Origin: Nonomuraea sp. SYSU D8015
Lineage (GTDB): Bacteria; Actinomycetota; Actinomycetes; Streptosporangiales; Streptosporangiaceae
DNA length: 64,000 nt
Assembly: GCF_008065375.1 (NCBI RefSeq)
Contig: NZ_VJYI01000015.1
Coordinates: 233,839 to 297,838 of the forward strand
Reading direction: 5' to 3'
Shown here in pieces: positions 19,221-29,376 of the stretch. Position 1 is the stretch's first letter. Each line of letters starts with the position of its first letter. The position numbers and the translations under genes are program-made. Below the pieces are notes generated by a model, which did no database searches, was not told the DNA's origin, and was given only the letters and a program-made list of their open reading frames with translations.

Positions 19221-21340
19221 ACCGATCCGTCCAGCCGCACCCGGTAGACGGCCCGGGCCTGCTCCAGCAAGGAGACGTGGTCGCCGAACTGGTAAGGGCT
19301 CGCCAGCCGGGCGTGCTGCTTGATCAGGTCCTCGAGCAGGTCCAGCCACTCCAGGCACCACCGCACGTCCTCGGCCCTGGCGACCCGCCGGCCGTCCACG
19401 TCCACGTAGACGGGGCTGGTCAGGGCGTACCCGGTGGTCGTCATGGTGCGCGGATGCGGGTCGCACAGGACCTCGGCCATGATGTACGTCGGCGCGTCCG
19501 CCCGCAGGTCGGCCGTCACGGTGAGGGGCTCGGCCCCGCCGGGGAGCCGCTCCGCCCCCGCCCGCACGCCGTCGGCCGTGCGGATGCGCACAGCCACGAC
19601 CTCAGGACCGACGGCACGGGCGGTGACGCTGACGCGGTCGCCCCGGCGGGCGTGGATGACGTGGCCGGGGCCGTGGCCGTCCACGGACAGCTCCAGCCAG
19701 GGCCCGGTCGTGGCGAACGTGCGGCCCGCGCGTACGGCGGCCGCGAACGACCGGGCGGTCAGCTCGCCCTCGACGCGGGCGTAGACGCGGGCCCAGCCGG
19801 GCGGGTTCGACTGGTTGTCGGAGCGGGTGAAGGAGATCATCGCGTCCGTGCCCGCGGTCACGGCCAGCCGGTTGCCCGCGCCGATCAGTCTCCGGTACAC
19901 CGCCGCCGTGGCCGGGATCGAGGCATGGGTGAGCACGTCGAGGCTGTCCACGAGCCCGAGCGCGGCGTCGGCGACCAGCTCGCGGGCGGCGCAGTTGCGT
20001 GGCACCGGCGAGACCACGCCCTTGGGCGGGCCGTCGTCGGTGATCCATGGGCCGAAGGGATGGCTGTAGCCGACCAGCGCCCCCAGCCCGCGCAGCTCCC
20101 GCAGCCCATCGGCGTTGGGGGGCCAGTCGGCGTCGCCGTCGAACCCGGTGTGGAAGCGCCCCGGCGCGGCCCGCGGCGCGAAGGCGTAGATGTGACCGAG
20201 CAGGTCGTTGCGGTATTCGACGCCCATCCTGGCCAGGTGGGTGACGTCGGACCAGGGCAGGTCCCGGTCGATCCAGTGCTCCAGCGCCTCGCGGTCGTAG
20301 ACGCGCCGGCCCGACACGTTGCCGGCCAGCAGGTTGAGCACGTGGAGGTCCTCGCCGTGCTGGGCGGCGGCCGCGTCGGCGGGCACGCCCACGAGGTCGC
20401 CGGCCCAGTTGAGGTGGACGTGCATGTCGCCGCCGTACCAGCCGCGGGCGGCCGCGTCGTAGAGGCGCTCGGGGGTCAGCCTGATCAGGTGCTCGGCGCC
20501 CGGGTCCGGGGTCAGCTCCCGCGTGGCCTCGCCGTACTCCATGCCGCGGGCGACGGTGACCGTCAGCGGCTGCCCGGCCGGGACCTCGACCACGACGTCG
20601 TCGCCGTGGAAGTACGGGCGGCCGTGGTAGTCGTGGCGGTGGGGCGTGCCCGGCGGGAACCAGCCCCCGTCGGCGCCCATCACGCTCCAGCGGCACGGCA
20701 TCCCGGCCACGAGCCGGAGCCTGGCCGCCGGAACGGGCCTCAGCAGCGTCTCCAGGAGCACTTGGGCGCCGTCGACGGCGATGGTGCTGTCCCGGTCCAC
20801 CTCCACGAGCCAGGCGCCGCGCGGGGCGAGCAGGCGCTCGGTCCCGTCCACGAGGACCTGGCAGGAGGCGTCCCTGCTGGAGTCGACGAGCAGCGGGATG
20901 CGCTCCTCGCCCCGCCCCCGCAGCCCCTCGCGCGCCCGTCGCGAGCCGGCGCGCTCGACCGGGCGGAGAGGTCGCGAAGGGAGCAGGACCGTGCGCGGCG
21001 TGCCTTGGAGCGTGTGCCCGTCCGGGCCGACCCGCAGCGCGACCAGGTGCCCCGGCAGCTCGCCCGCGAGCGTGTCGCGCAGCACCTCGTCGTAGTCGGC
21101 CTCGCTCAGCCGGGCCCCGATCCGGTCGGCCGGCTCCCCGGGATGCCGGGCGGCGACCGACTTGAAGACCAGTTTCCAGAACCGGTCGATCAGCTCGGGC
21201 GGCAGCACCCTGCGCCGGGCGAAGAACTTCACGTAATGGAGCTCCGGCTCTCCCCAGGTGATGCCGTGCTCACCCAGCAGCCCGCCGTACTCCTCGAGCG
21301 CCCCTGCCACCGGCTCCGGCAGCATCGCTTCCGCATGCAT
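19217..21340 (-). CDS. CehA/McbA-like (PHP superfamily) metallohydrolase
   Basis: A 707-residue protein. The C-terminal half holds a PHP-type metal site: Y-G-G-D-M-H-V-H-L-N-W-A-G, G-Y-S-H-P-F-G, and a late A-G-T-D-A-M. CehA/McbA enzymes hydrolyse carbaryl; the wider family has many unknown substrates, so no substrate is assigned. The N-terminal 300 residues have no recognised domain. ATG 21340 is chosen because GGGAGAGG lies just upstream. It overlaps the end of mtnA by 4 bases on the opposite strand. Confidence 0.8.
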
Positions 21341-21788
21341 GCGCGCCTCTCCCACGTCGGTTGCGCGACACCCTGATGTGACTGATCCACTCCTCGGCCG
21401 AACCACGCGCCGCATCGGACGGCGATCATGCATGGGCGCACGCCGAACGCGATCGACCGAACCGACTCGATGACGGTACAGGCACGCGTTGAGCGGCCCC
21501 CGGAAGCACGGGGCGCACGGGACGCGATATTTCATCCCTGGTAGAAGTTTCTCCACCGGCGTTGAAGCCGACCGGTGACCGAACGCGGCTCAGTGTGGCC
21601 TTTGTTGGTGTTGGCGTAGCTTCGGTTCGCCGGGCCGCGCTACGTCCCCTGGACCGTGCGGTGGCGCTCGGCGGGTTTCGCCCTCATCGCGGCGGCAGGG
21701 GGGCCGGTCAGCGCCTCGTCCATCGCGTACGTGCCGCCGCTCGTCGCGGCCGGACGCCCGCAGCCCGATCATGGCGTCCCGGAACCGG
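21341..21788. other. intergenic region, no convincing gene
   Basis: This 448-base gap holds the upstream region of the PHP-type metallohydrolase gene and the downstream region of meaB. Short open frames on both strands show no family resemblance. I see no tRNA, riboswitch or clear terminator. Confidence 0.5.
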
Positions 21789-22748
21789 TCAGGGGCGCTT
21801 GAAAGCGGACAGGATGCGGTCGGCGGCGAGGGACGGAGTGAGCTCGCCCGCCAGGACCTTGGCTTCGACCTCCTGCCTGACCGCGGCCACCTCGGGGTCG
21901 TCGCGCAGCTCGGACAACAGCCGGTCGCGTACCAGGGTCCAGGTCCAGCGCACCTGCTGAGCGCGGCGCTTGGCGGCCAGGTCGAGCGACTCCCGGTGGT
22001 CCAGGACGTGCCGCCAGAGCTTCTCCAAGCCCTCGCCGGTGAGGCCGCTGCAGGTGAGCACGGGCGGCGGGGTGGAGTCGGAGCGCAGCATGCGCAGCGC
22101 GCCGGCCAGCTCGCGGGCGGCCTTCCTGGCCGGCATCTGGTGCTCTCCGTCGGCCTTGTTGACCGCGATCACGTCGGCCAGCTCCAGCACGCCCTTCTTG
22201 ATGCCCTGCAGCTGGTCGCCGGTGCGGGCCAGGGTGAGCAGCAGAAACGTGTCCACCATGTCGGCCACGGCGGTCTCCGACTGCCCGACGCCGACGGTCT
22301 CGACCAGGACCACGTCGAAACCGGCGGCCTCGACCACCACCATGGCCTCCCTGGTCGCCTTGGCGACCCCGCCCAGGGTGCCGGACGTGGGGGAGGGGCG
22401 GATGAAGGCGGCCGGGTCCGTCGCCAGGCGGGCCATGCGGGTCTTGTCGCCCAGGATGCTGCCGCCGGTCCTGGTGGAGGAGGGGTCCACGGCCAGGACG
22501 GCGACTTTGTGCCCCTGTCCGGTCAGAAGTGTGCCGAGGGAGTCGATGAACGTGGACTTGCCCACCCCGGGCACGCCGGAGACGCCGACCCGGCACGCGT
22601 GGCCCGTCAGCGGCGTGAGCTCGACGAGCAGACGCTGGGCCAGGGCCATGTGGTCGAGCCTGGTCGACTCGACCAGGGTGATCGCGCGGGCGATCCATGT
22701 ACGCGAGCCCGCGCGTACGCCCTCGGCGTACTGCTCCAGCGAGTGCAC
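21789..22748 (-). CDS. meaB: methylmalonyl-CoA mutase-associated GTPase MeaB
   Basis: MeaB is a G3E P-loop GTPase that loads and protects adenosylcobalamin in methylmalonyl-CoA mutase. The 319-residue protein shows Walker A G-V-P-G-V-G-K-S-T, switch segments V-D-P-S-S-T-R-T-G-G and E-T-V-G-V-G-Q-S-E, and the base motif N-K-A-D. GTG 22748 with AAAGGGG upstream gives the usual length. It lies next to the mutase genes but is separated from them by the kinase-like gene on the other strand. Confidence 0.94.
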   Translation of the reverse strand: MHSLEQYAEGVRAGSRTWIARAITLVESTRLDHMALAQRLLVELTPLTGHACRVGVSGVPGVGKSTFIDSLGTLLTGQGHKVAVLAVDPSSTRTGGSILGDKTRMARLATDPAAFIRPSPTSGTLGGVAKATREAMVVVEAAGFDVVLVETVGVGQSETAVADMVDTFLLLTLARTGDQLQGIKKGVLELADVIAVNKADGEHQMPARKAARELAGALRMLRSDSTPPPVLTCSGLTGEGLEKLWRHVLDHRESLDLAAKRRAQQVRWTWTLVRDRLLSELRDDPEVAAVRQEVEAKVLAGELTPSLAADRILSAFKRP

Positions 22749-22787
22749 CCGGCTTGCCCCTTTCTTCTGATTGATCAGCCTAACTTC

Positions 22788-22802
22788 TGACAAGTCTTGA
22801 CA
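22788..22802. promoter_or_regulatory. near-perfect 15-bp palindrome between divergent genes
   Basis: TGACAAGTCTTGACA is an inverted repeat with one mismatch pair, placed between the divergent starts of meaB (22748) and the kinase-like gene (22858). It may be an operator shared by both. Confidence 0.35.
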
Positions 22803-22857
22803 TTTGCCGTAGGGTGCTGGAGTTCTCTTCTCAGCCGTCACAGGAGTCACTCCCCTC

Positions 22858-25332
22858 ATGCCCAACGTCGAATCCCTGCGCGAGGGGGACCCGGCAGCGG
22901 TGGGCCCGTACCGGCTGGTCGGGCGGCTCGGCGCGGGCGGCCACGGTGTCGTCTACCTCGGTCAGGCCCGCAACGGCACACCCGTCGCCGTCAAGGTGCT
23001 GCGCGAGGAGCTGGCCGGGAGCGACCGCCTCGCCAGGGAGATCGCCGCCGCGCGGAGGGTGGAGCCGTTCTGCCTCGCGGAGGTGCTCGACGCGTCGACC
23101 GGCGACAGGCCGTACATCGTCGCCGAGTACGTGGACGGGCCCTCGCTGCAGGAGGCGGGCCGGGTCGGCGGGGCTGAGCTGCAGCGGCTCGCCGTGGCGA
23201 CGGCCACCGCGCTGGACGCCCTGCACCAGGCCGGCGTCCTGCACCTGAACCTCAAGCCGGCGAACGTGCTGCTCGGGCCCGACGGGGCGCGGGTCGTCGA
23301 CTACGGGATCGCCCGGGCGTTCGCCGGGCCGGGGGCGAGCGCGACCGGCGCCGTCGTGGGCACGCCCGCGTACCTGGCGCCGGAGCAGGTCGCGGGGAAG
23401 GCGGCGGGGGCGCCTGCCGACGTGTTCGCGTGGGGTTCGGTGCTCGTGTACGCCGCCACGGGGATGCCGCCGTTCGGGGACGACTCGCCGCCCGCGGTCA
23501 TCGAGCGGATCCTGAGGGAGAAGCCGCGCATCGACGGTGTGCCGCGGCCGTTGCGCGAGGTCGTGACCGCCTGCCTGATCAAGGACCCCGGCGCCCGTCC
23601 CACGATGCGGGACGTGCTGCTGCGGCTGCTCGGCGGCGAGCGACCGCAGCAGACGCGGCCCTCGCGCGCGGTTCCGTCCCGCCTGCCCGACGACGCGTAC
23701 GCGACCCCGGCCGCTCCCGACCGCGGCCCCGCCCCCACACTCGACCGCCGCGTCGCCCCAGCCTCGGGCACCCCCGATCACGCCGTCAGCCCGACCGCGG
23801 GCACGCTCGATCACATCGCCAGCCCGACCGCGGGCACGTTCGGTCACGTGGTCAGCCCGACGGCGGGCACGCTCGATCACGTCAGCCCGACCGCCGGCAC
23901 GCTCGATCACGTCAGCCCGACCGCGGGCACGTACGATCATGTCAGCCCCACCGCGGGCACGCTGGACCACATCGCCGGTCCGACCGAGGGCCCGCACGAC
24001 CCCGGCGCCGCGCCGACCGCGGGCGCGCAAGGCCGCAACGCCACACCCGCCTCGGCCGCCCAGGACCGGGACGCCGCACCGGCCTTCCGCGCCTTCGATC
24101 GCGACACCGCCTCCTTCCCGGCGGCCTTCCATCGTGATGCCGGGTCCTCGCCGGCCGCGTACCCCGGCGACGCCGGGTCCTCCTCGGCCGCGCACCGCCG
24201 CGGCGACGCAACGGCCTTCGGCGGGCATGCGGATCCCGCGACGCCGCCGGGGCCGCCGCACGGCACGGGCGGGGACACGATCCCCGCCGCGCACCCCGGC
24301 GCGTCGCGAGACCACGCCCCGCACGCGGGCCCGGCGTGGCGTGACGGCGGGGCGCATGATTTCGGCCCGCACGCGGGTGCGGCGTCGCACCACGGCGCGG
24401 CGGACACGGGCCGGGCCTTTCACCACGACCCGGCGGACGCCCATGCCGCCTATCACGGCGAAGGGGCGCGCCGGCCGTCCGGGCCGCGCCAGGGCGCGTT
24501 CCCGCTGGCGGCTCCGGTGGAAACGCCCTCGGCCGCCGTGTACCCGGGCCAGGCCGGCCACCACCCGACGGCCGAGCACCACGCCACCCCCGGGCACCCG
24601 TCCGCGGACGGCCGGCCGGGCGCCGGCGAAGGAGCGCCCGCCGATGAGGAGCCGGGCCGCGGCGGGCCGCCGGTGCGGCATTCGCAGCTCGTCGACATCC
24701 TCGTCGCGGGCACACCGGGCACCGGCGGCAAGACGCCGGCGAAGCGACCGGCCCGCAGGCGGGTCAAGACCGTGCTGATCGCGGGCGTCTCCGGCGTGTC
24801 CGTGCTGGCCCTGGCCGCCGCCATCGTGTGGCTCACGCCCACGACCCCCACGCCCAAGGCCGACAACGCGGCCGCCGACACCGGAGCGCCCACCTCCGCG
24901 GCCGCCCCCACCTCCTCCAGGACGCCGCGCCCCCAGCGGACCCGTACCGCGAGACCGACCCCGCAGACCGAGGGCACGCCCAGCACCGTCCCGACCGACG
25001 GCACCACCCCGACCGCCGCGACCGGCCGGCTCAGGGTCGTCTACCTGCGCCCCGGCGGGACGCGGAACGGCGACTGCTGGGCGGGTGGCGAGGTGACGCT
25101 GCAGGCGCTGGTGACGCGGACGGGCGGCCCGCTGACGTTGAGGTACACCTGGCTCATCGACGGCACGCCCGTGGGCCGCTCCTCGACGATCATCGCGGAG
25201 AACGGCCGGCGCTATCTGACCGCGCCGCGCAACCTCACAACCCCAGGCGCGACCCACCGCGTCACCTTGCGGATCACCGCCCCCGTGCCCATCCAGCGGT
25301 CCATCGACGTCACGCTGTGTGACGACGTCTGA
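22858..25332 (+). CDS. membrane-anchored protein kinase homologue, probable pseudokinase
   Basis: An 824-residue protein with a kinase fold at residues 17-260: glycine loop G-A-G-G-H-G-V-V-Y, V-A-V-K (Lys46), and G-T-P-A-Y-L-A-P-E-Q. The catalytic loop reads H-L-N-L-K-P-A-N (129-136) instead of H-R-D-L-K-P-x-N, so the catalytic Asp is Asn131; the magnesium motif is D-Y-G. Residues 309-374 hold seven S-P-T-A-G-T-like repeats. A very long Pro/Ala/His-rich linker leads to a membrane helix (about 638-660) and an exported Ig-like domain. A Hanks kinase of similar plan, with intact motifs, lies at 15225. A signalling or scaffold role is inference. Confidence 0.85.
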   Translation: MPNVESLREGDPAAVGPYRLVGRLGAGGHGVVYLGQARNGTPVAVKVLREELAGSDRLAREIAAARRVEPFCLAEVLDASTGDRPYIVAEYVDGPSLQEAGRVGGAELQRLAVATATALDALHQAGVLHLNLKPANVLLGPDGARVVDYGIARAFAGPGASATGAVVGTPAYLAPEQVAGKAAGAPADVFAWGSVLVYAATGMPPFGDDSPPAVIERILREKPRIDGVPRPLREVVTACLIKDPGARPTMRDVLLRLLGGERPQQTRPSRAVPSRLPDDAYATPAAPDRGPAPTLDRRVAPASGTPDHAVSPTAGTLDHIASPTAGTFGHVVSPTAGTLDHVSPTAGTLDHVSPTAGTYDHVSPTAGTLDHIAGPTEGPHDPGAAPTAGAQGRNATPASAAQDRDAAPAFRAFDRDTASFPAAFHRDAGSSPAAYPGDAGSSSAAHRRGDATAFGGHADPATPPGPPHGTGGDTIPAAHPGASRDHAPHAGPAWRDGGAHDFGPHAGAASHHGAADTGRAFHHDPADAHAAYHGEGARRPSGPRQGAFPLAAPVETPSAAVYPGQAGHHPTAEHHATPGHPSADGRPGAGEGAPADEEPGRGGPPVRHSQLVDILVAGTPGTGGKTPAKRPARRRVKTVLIAGVSGVSVLALAAAIVWLTPTTPTPKADNAAADTGAPTSAAAPTSSRTPRPQRTRTARPTPQTEGTPSTVPTDGTTPTAATGRLRVVYLRPGGTRNGDCWAGGEVTLQALVTRTGGPLTLRYTWLIDGTPVGRSSTIIAENGRRYLTAPRNLTTPGATHRVTLRITAPVPIQRSIDVTLCDDV
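23782..23979 (+). repeat. in-frame 30/33-bp tandem repeat in the kinase-like gene
   Basis: About six and a half units encode (V)SPTAGTxDH(V/I), with units of 11 and then 10 residues. The unit keeps the reading frame and its protein sequence better than its DNA, so it is a protein repeat and not a CRISPR array. Confidence 0.85.
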
Positions 25333-27466
25333 GCTCCTCCAGGAGGTCGAGCGCGGCGTCGGCGATCACGGTGCCCGGCGGGAAGATCGCGGCCGCGCCC
25401 GCGGCCCGCAGCTCGTCGTGGTCGCCGGGCGGGATGACGCCGCCCACGACGATCATGATGTCGGCGGCGTCGAGGTCGGCCAGAGCCTGGCGCAGCGCCG
25501 GCACCAGCGTGAGGTGCCCGGCCGCCAGCGACGAGACGCCGACGATGTGCACGTCGGCCTCGACCGCCTGCCTGGCGACCTCCTCCGGCGTCTGGAACAG
25601 CGGGCCGACGTCCACGTCGAAGCCCAGGTCGGCGAAGGCCGTGGCGATCACCTTCTGGCCGCGGTCGTGGCCGTCCTGCCCCATCTTGGCCACCAGGATG
25701 CGCGGGCGGCGCCCCTCGGCCCGCGCGAAGTCCGCGCAGGCCTCGCGGACGCGCTCGATGCCGGCGGCCGGGCCCGACTCGTCGCGATACACCCCTGAGA
25801 TGGTACGGACCTGCTCGGCGTGCCGGCCGAACACCTTCTCGAGCGCGTCGGAGATCTCGCCCACCGTGGCCTTGGCGCGGGCGGCGTCCACGGCGAGCTT
25901 GAGCAGGTTGTTCTCCAGCCCGGGCGCGGGGTTCGCGGCCGCCTTGGTGAGCGCGTCGAGGGCCTGCCGGACCGCCTCGTCGTCGCGTTCGGCCCGCAGG
26001 CGCGCCAGCTTGTCGAGCTGCTGGGCGCGCACCGCGCTGTTGTCGACCTTGAGCACCTCGATGGCCTCGTCGCTCTCGGCGCGGTACTTGTTGACGCCGA
26101 TCACCGGCTGCCGCCCGGAGTCGATGCGGGCCTGGGTGCGGGCCGCGGCCTCCTCGATGCGGAGCTTGGGCAGCCCGGCTTCGATGGCCTTGGCCATGCC
26201 GCCGGCGGCCTCGACCTCCTGGATGTGGGCCCAGGCGCGTTCGGCGAGGTCGTGGGTGAGGCGCTCGACGTAGTAGGAGCCGCCCCACGGGTCGATGGGG
26301 CGGGTGGTGCCCGACTCCTGCTGGAGGAGGAGCTGGGTGTTGCGGGCGATGCGCGCGGAGAAGTCGGTGGGCAGGGCGAGCGCCTCGTCGAGGGCGTTGG
26401 TGTGCAGCGACTGGGTGTGGCCCTGAGTGGCGGCCATGGCCTCGACGCACGTCCGTACGACGTTGTTGAACACGTCCTGGGCGGTCAGCGACCAGCCGGA
26501 GGTCTGGCTGTGCGTACGCAGGCTCAGCGACTTGGGGTTCTCCGCCCCGAACCCTTCGACCAGCTTGGCCCACAGCAGGCGGGCGGCGCGCAGCTTGGCG
26601 ACCTCCATGAAGAAGTTCATGCCGATGCACCAGAAGAACGACAACCGCGGCGCGAACCTGTCCGCGTCCATCCCGGCCGCGACCCCGGCCCGCAGGTATT
26701 CGACGCCGTCGGCCAGCGTGTAGGCCAGCTCCAGGTCGCAGGTCGCCCCGGCCTCCTGGATGTGGTAGCCCGAGATGCTGATCGAGTTGAACTTCGGCAT
26801 CTTCTCGCTGGTGTAGGCGAAGATGTCGGAGATGATCCGCATCGACGGCGCCGGCGGATAGATGTAGGTGTTGCGGACCATGAACTCCTTGAGGATGTCG
26901 TTCTGGATGGTCCCGGCGAGCTGCTCCGGCGCGACACCCTGCTCCTCGGCGGCCACGATGTACAGCGCCAGCACGGGCAGCACGGCGCCGTTCATGGTCA
27001 TCGACACCGACATCTTGTCGAGCGGGATGCCGTCGAACAGCTGCCGCATGTCGTAGATCGAGTCGATCGCCACCCCGGCCATGCCGACGTCGCCGGCCAC
27101 GCGCGGGTGGTCGGAGTCGTAGCCGCGGTGGGTGGCCAGGTCGAAGGCCACCGACAGGCCCTTCTGCCCGGCGGCGAGGTTGCGGCGGTAGAAGGCGTTG
27201 GAGTCCTCGGCCGTGGAGAAGCCGGCGTACTGGCGGATCGTCCAGGGCTGGTTGACGTACATGGTGGGGTACGGGCCGCGCAGGTACGGCGCCGCGCCCG
27301 GATACGTGCGCAGGAAGTCGAGCCCCTCGAGGTCCTGGGCCGTGTACAGCGGCTTGACGCCGATGCCCTCGGGCGTCTCCCAGATCTCGCCCTCGTGCGC
27401 GGGCGGCGCCTCCTCCGCCTCCTTCGGCAGGCCGCCCAGCGGGACGCCGGAGAAGTCGGGGATCAT
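25310..27466 (-). CDS. mutB: methylmalonyl-CoA mutase large (alpha) subunit
   Basis: This subunit interconverts succinyl-CoA and (R)-methylmalonyl-CoA using adenosylcobalamin. At 718 residues its length is normal. It has the TIM barrel with P-W-T-I-R-Q-Y-A-G-F-S and S-I-S-G-Y-H-I-Q-E-A-G-A, and a C-terminal B12 domain with M-G-Q-D-G-H-D-R-G (the D-x-H-x-x-G ligand motif). Its ATG overlaps the mutA stop by 4 bases. The 3' end overlaps the convergent kinase-like gene by 23 bases. Confidence 0.96.
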   Translation of the reverse strand: MIPDFSGVPLGGLPKEAEEAPPAHEGEIWETPEGIGVKPLYTAQDLEGLDFLRTYPGAAPYLRGPYPTMYVNQPWTIRQYAGFSTAEDSNAFYRRNLAAGQKGLSVAFDLATHRGYDSDHPRVAGDVGMAGVAIDSIYDMRQLFDGIPLDKMSVSMTMNGAVLPVLALYIVAAEEQGVAPEQLAGTIQNDILKEFMVRNTYIYPPAPSMRIISDIFAYTSEKMPKFNSISISGYHIQEAGATCDLELAYTLADGVEYLRAGVAAGMDADRFAPRLSFFWCIGMNFFMEVAKLRAARLLWAKLVEGFGAENPKSLSLRTHSQTSGWSLTAQDVFNNVVRTCVEAMAATQGHTQSLHTNALDEALALPTDFSARIARNTQLLLQQESGTTRPIDPWGGSYYVERLTHDLAERAWAHIQEVEAAGGMAKAIEAGLPKLRIEEAAARTQARIDSGRQPVIGVNKYRAESDEAIEVLKVDNSAVRAQQLDKLARLRAERDDEAVRQALDALTKAAANPAPGLENNLLKLAVDAARAKATVGEISDALEKVFGRHAEQVRTISGVYRDESGPAAGIERVREACADFARAEGRRPRILVAKMGQDGHDRGQKVIATAFADLGFDVDVGPLFQTPEEVARQAVEADVHIVGVSSLAAGHLTLVPALRQALADLDAADIMIVVGGVIPPGDHDELRAAGAAAIFPPGTVIADAALDLLEELRRRHTA

Positions 27467-29316
27467 CGGGTCACCTCCAGGTCGTCGAAGGTCGTGCGGA
27501 GCACGTGGAGCGCGTCGCAGCCCGCGTGGAGAGTGGCGTCCACGCCGTCGTACTCTCCCTTCCCCGCCAGCCACACCCTCTTCGCCCCGGCTCTCCGCAG
27601 CGCGGTGGCCACGGCGGCGGCGTGCTGGGCGTACAGCTTGTCGCTGGAGCACAGGCAGGCGACCCGCGCGCCGCTGACGGCGAACGCGGTGGCGATCTGC
27701 TCGGGGTCGGCCCCCGGTCCGGCGGTTTCGGTGGCCAGGCCGCCGGACTGGAACAGGTTCGCGGCGAACGACGCCCGCGCCGTGTGAGCGGCGACGGGGC
27801 CGATGGTGGCCAGGAACACCTTGGGACGCTCCGGCTGGGCGTCGGCGAGATCGCGCAGGGCCTCGAACTCCTCGGCGTAACGCACCTTCGGCAACCCGCC
27901 GACCGGCGACGCGCCGGCGCCCGCAGCCGGCTCGGCGGCGGGCGGGGGAGCGGCGGAGGCGGGTGGTTGCGCGACCGCATCAGGCACCGGCGCCGACGGT
28001 TCGCCGGTTGGCGGCGTGCCCGCGCCCACGTTCCCGGCGGGGGCGGTGCGGCGGAGGGGGGTCTCGTTGATGTCAGGGAACTCGCTGACGCCGGTGATCG
28101 GGAAGCGGCGGTGGGCGATGTCCTCGGCGCGGCGCGCGCGGGTGGCGGCGATCCGCTCGGACACCAGCCCGGCGGCCGCGTCCGCGCCTCCGGCGGCCTC
28201 GATCTCCTGGAACCAGGCCCACGCCCGCTCCGCCAGCTCGGCGGTCCGGCGCTCGACGTACCAGGAGCCGCCCGCCGGATCGACCACGCGCCCGACCCCC
28301 GCCTCCTCCAGCAGCAACGACTGCGTGTTGCGGGCGATCCGGCGCGAGAACGCGTCCGGCAGCCCGAGGCAGGCGTCGAACGGCCGCACGGTCACCGCCT
28401 CCGCCCCGCCCACGCCGGCGGCGAAGCAGGCCAGGGTGGTACGCAGCATGTTGACCCAGGGATCGCGGGCCGTCATCATGGCCGCGCTGGTCACCGCGTG
28501 CTGCCGCTGACCCCCGTGCGCGGCCGCGCCGCACACCTCGGCGACCCTGGCCCACATCCGCCGGGCGGCCCGCAGCTTGCAGATGGTGGCGAACTGGTCG
28601 GCGGTGGCGGCGTACCGGAACTCGATCTGCCCTAGCGCTTGTTCAACTGAGAGCCCGGCGCCGGTGAGCGCCCGCACCTCCGCGACGCCCCGCGCCAGAG
28701 AACATCCCAGCTCCTCGGCGTCGCTCCCACCCGCGTCGTGGAAGGGCGTGGCGTCCACGGTGACGGCCCGCAGCCCGGGGAACTCGGCCGCGCACCGCAG
28801 CGCCAGCTCCACCCCCACGGCGCCAGAAGCCCCCAGGTTGCCGCGCGGCGCGACGCCCCGCGCCGCGGCCAGCCCGAACAGCGCCTCGGCGGCCTCCCGC
28901 GCCGACGCGCCGGCCTCCAGCACGACCGGGGCCAGGTCGAGGTAGACGTCCTTCAGCACCGTCTCCAGCGCGCCGACCGGGATCGCGTCGTCCCCGACGA
29001 CCAGCCACAGCGAGGTGACCCCGTTCTCCAGATCGGCCAGCACCGCCTCCGGGTCCGCTACGGCGTGCCGCTGCCGCACGTCCCAGCCGGAGACGGCCCT
29101 CGACCCGCGGACGTAAGGCGGCGCCCCGGGCAGCCCCGGATCACCGGGCAGATCGTCCAGGTCGTAGAGGGGCGCGACCGTCAGCCCGTCGTAGGTGGCG
29201 ACGCCCAGCGCCTCCTCCGGTGAGCCCGCCTCGATCCCCGACTTGCGCAGGACCTCCACCGCCAGCGCCCGCCAGTCGTCCCGGGTCGTGGGCGCGAACC
29301 CCGCTGCCAGTTCCAT
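27463..29316 (-). CDS. mutA: methylmalonyl-CoA mutase small (beta) subunit
   Basis: This is the non-catalytic partner of MutB, 617 residues long, with the same barrel plus B12-like plan but no D-x-H-x-x-G motif. Family motifs include A-R-N-T-Q-S-L-L-L-E-E-A and W-Y-V-E. An Ala/Pro-rich insertion around residues 430-480 separates the two domains. It is the first gene of the mutA-mutB pair. Propionate, odd-chain lipid and branched-chain amino-acid breakdown, or supply of methylmalonyl-CoA for polyketides, are the likely uses. Confidence 0.94.
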   Translation of the reverse strand: MELAAGFAPTTRDDWRALAVEVLRKSGIEAGSPEEALGVATYDGLTVAPLYDLDDLPGDPGLPGAPPYVRGSRAVSGWDVRQRHAVADPEAVLADLENGVTSLWLVVGDDAIPVGALETVLKDVYLDLAPVVLEAGASAREAAEALFGLAAARGVAPRGNLGASGAVGVELALRCAAEFPGLRAVTVDATPFHDAGGSDAEELGCSLARGVAEVRALTGAGLSVEQALGQIEFRYAATADQFATICKLRAARRMWARVAEVCGAAAHGGQRQHAVTSAAMMTARDPWVNMLRTTLACFAAGVGGAEAVTVRPFDACLGLPDAFSRRIARNTQSLLLEEAGVGRVVDPAGGSWYVERRTAELAERAWAWFQEIEAAGGADAAAGLVSERIAATRARRAEDIAHRRFPITGVSEFPDINETPLRRTAPAGNVGAGTPPTGEPSAPVPDAVAQPPASAAPPPAAEPAAGAGASPVGGLPKVRYAEEFEALRDLADAQPERPKVFLATIGPVAAHTARASFAANLFQSGGLATETAGPGADPEQIATAFAVSGARVACLCSSDKLYAQHAAAVATALRRAGAKRVWLAGKGEYDGVDATLHAGCDALHVLRTTFDDLEVTR

Positions 29317-29376
29317 GGTTCGGATAGTAGGCGGAGCTCCGGCTGCCCGGTAACCCCGGGGCCGTACCAGAGCGGA

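Noticed and set aside
21562..21960. Open frame between the metallohydrolase and meaB genes
   Set aside because: Its second half is the shadow of meaB, and the first half has no resemblance to a known protein.
23782..23979. CRISPR-like periodic DNA
   Set aside because: The units keep a protein sequence in frame within the kinase-like gene, there are no spacers, and no cas genes are near.
29317..29376. Cobalamin riboswitch before the mutase genes
   Set aside because: Only about 60 bases separate mutA and the amidase gene, and no B12-box-like sequence was recognised.
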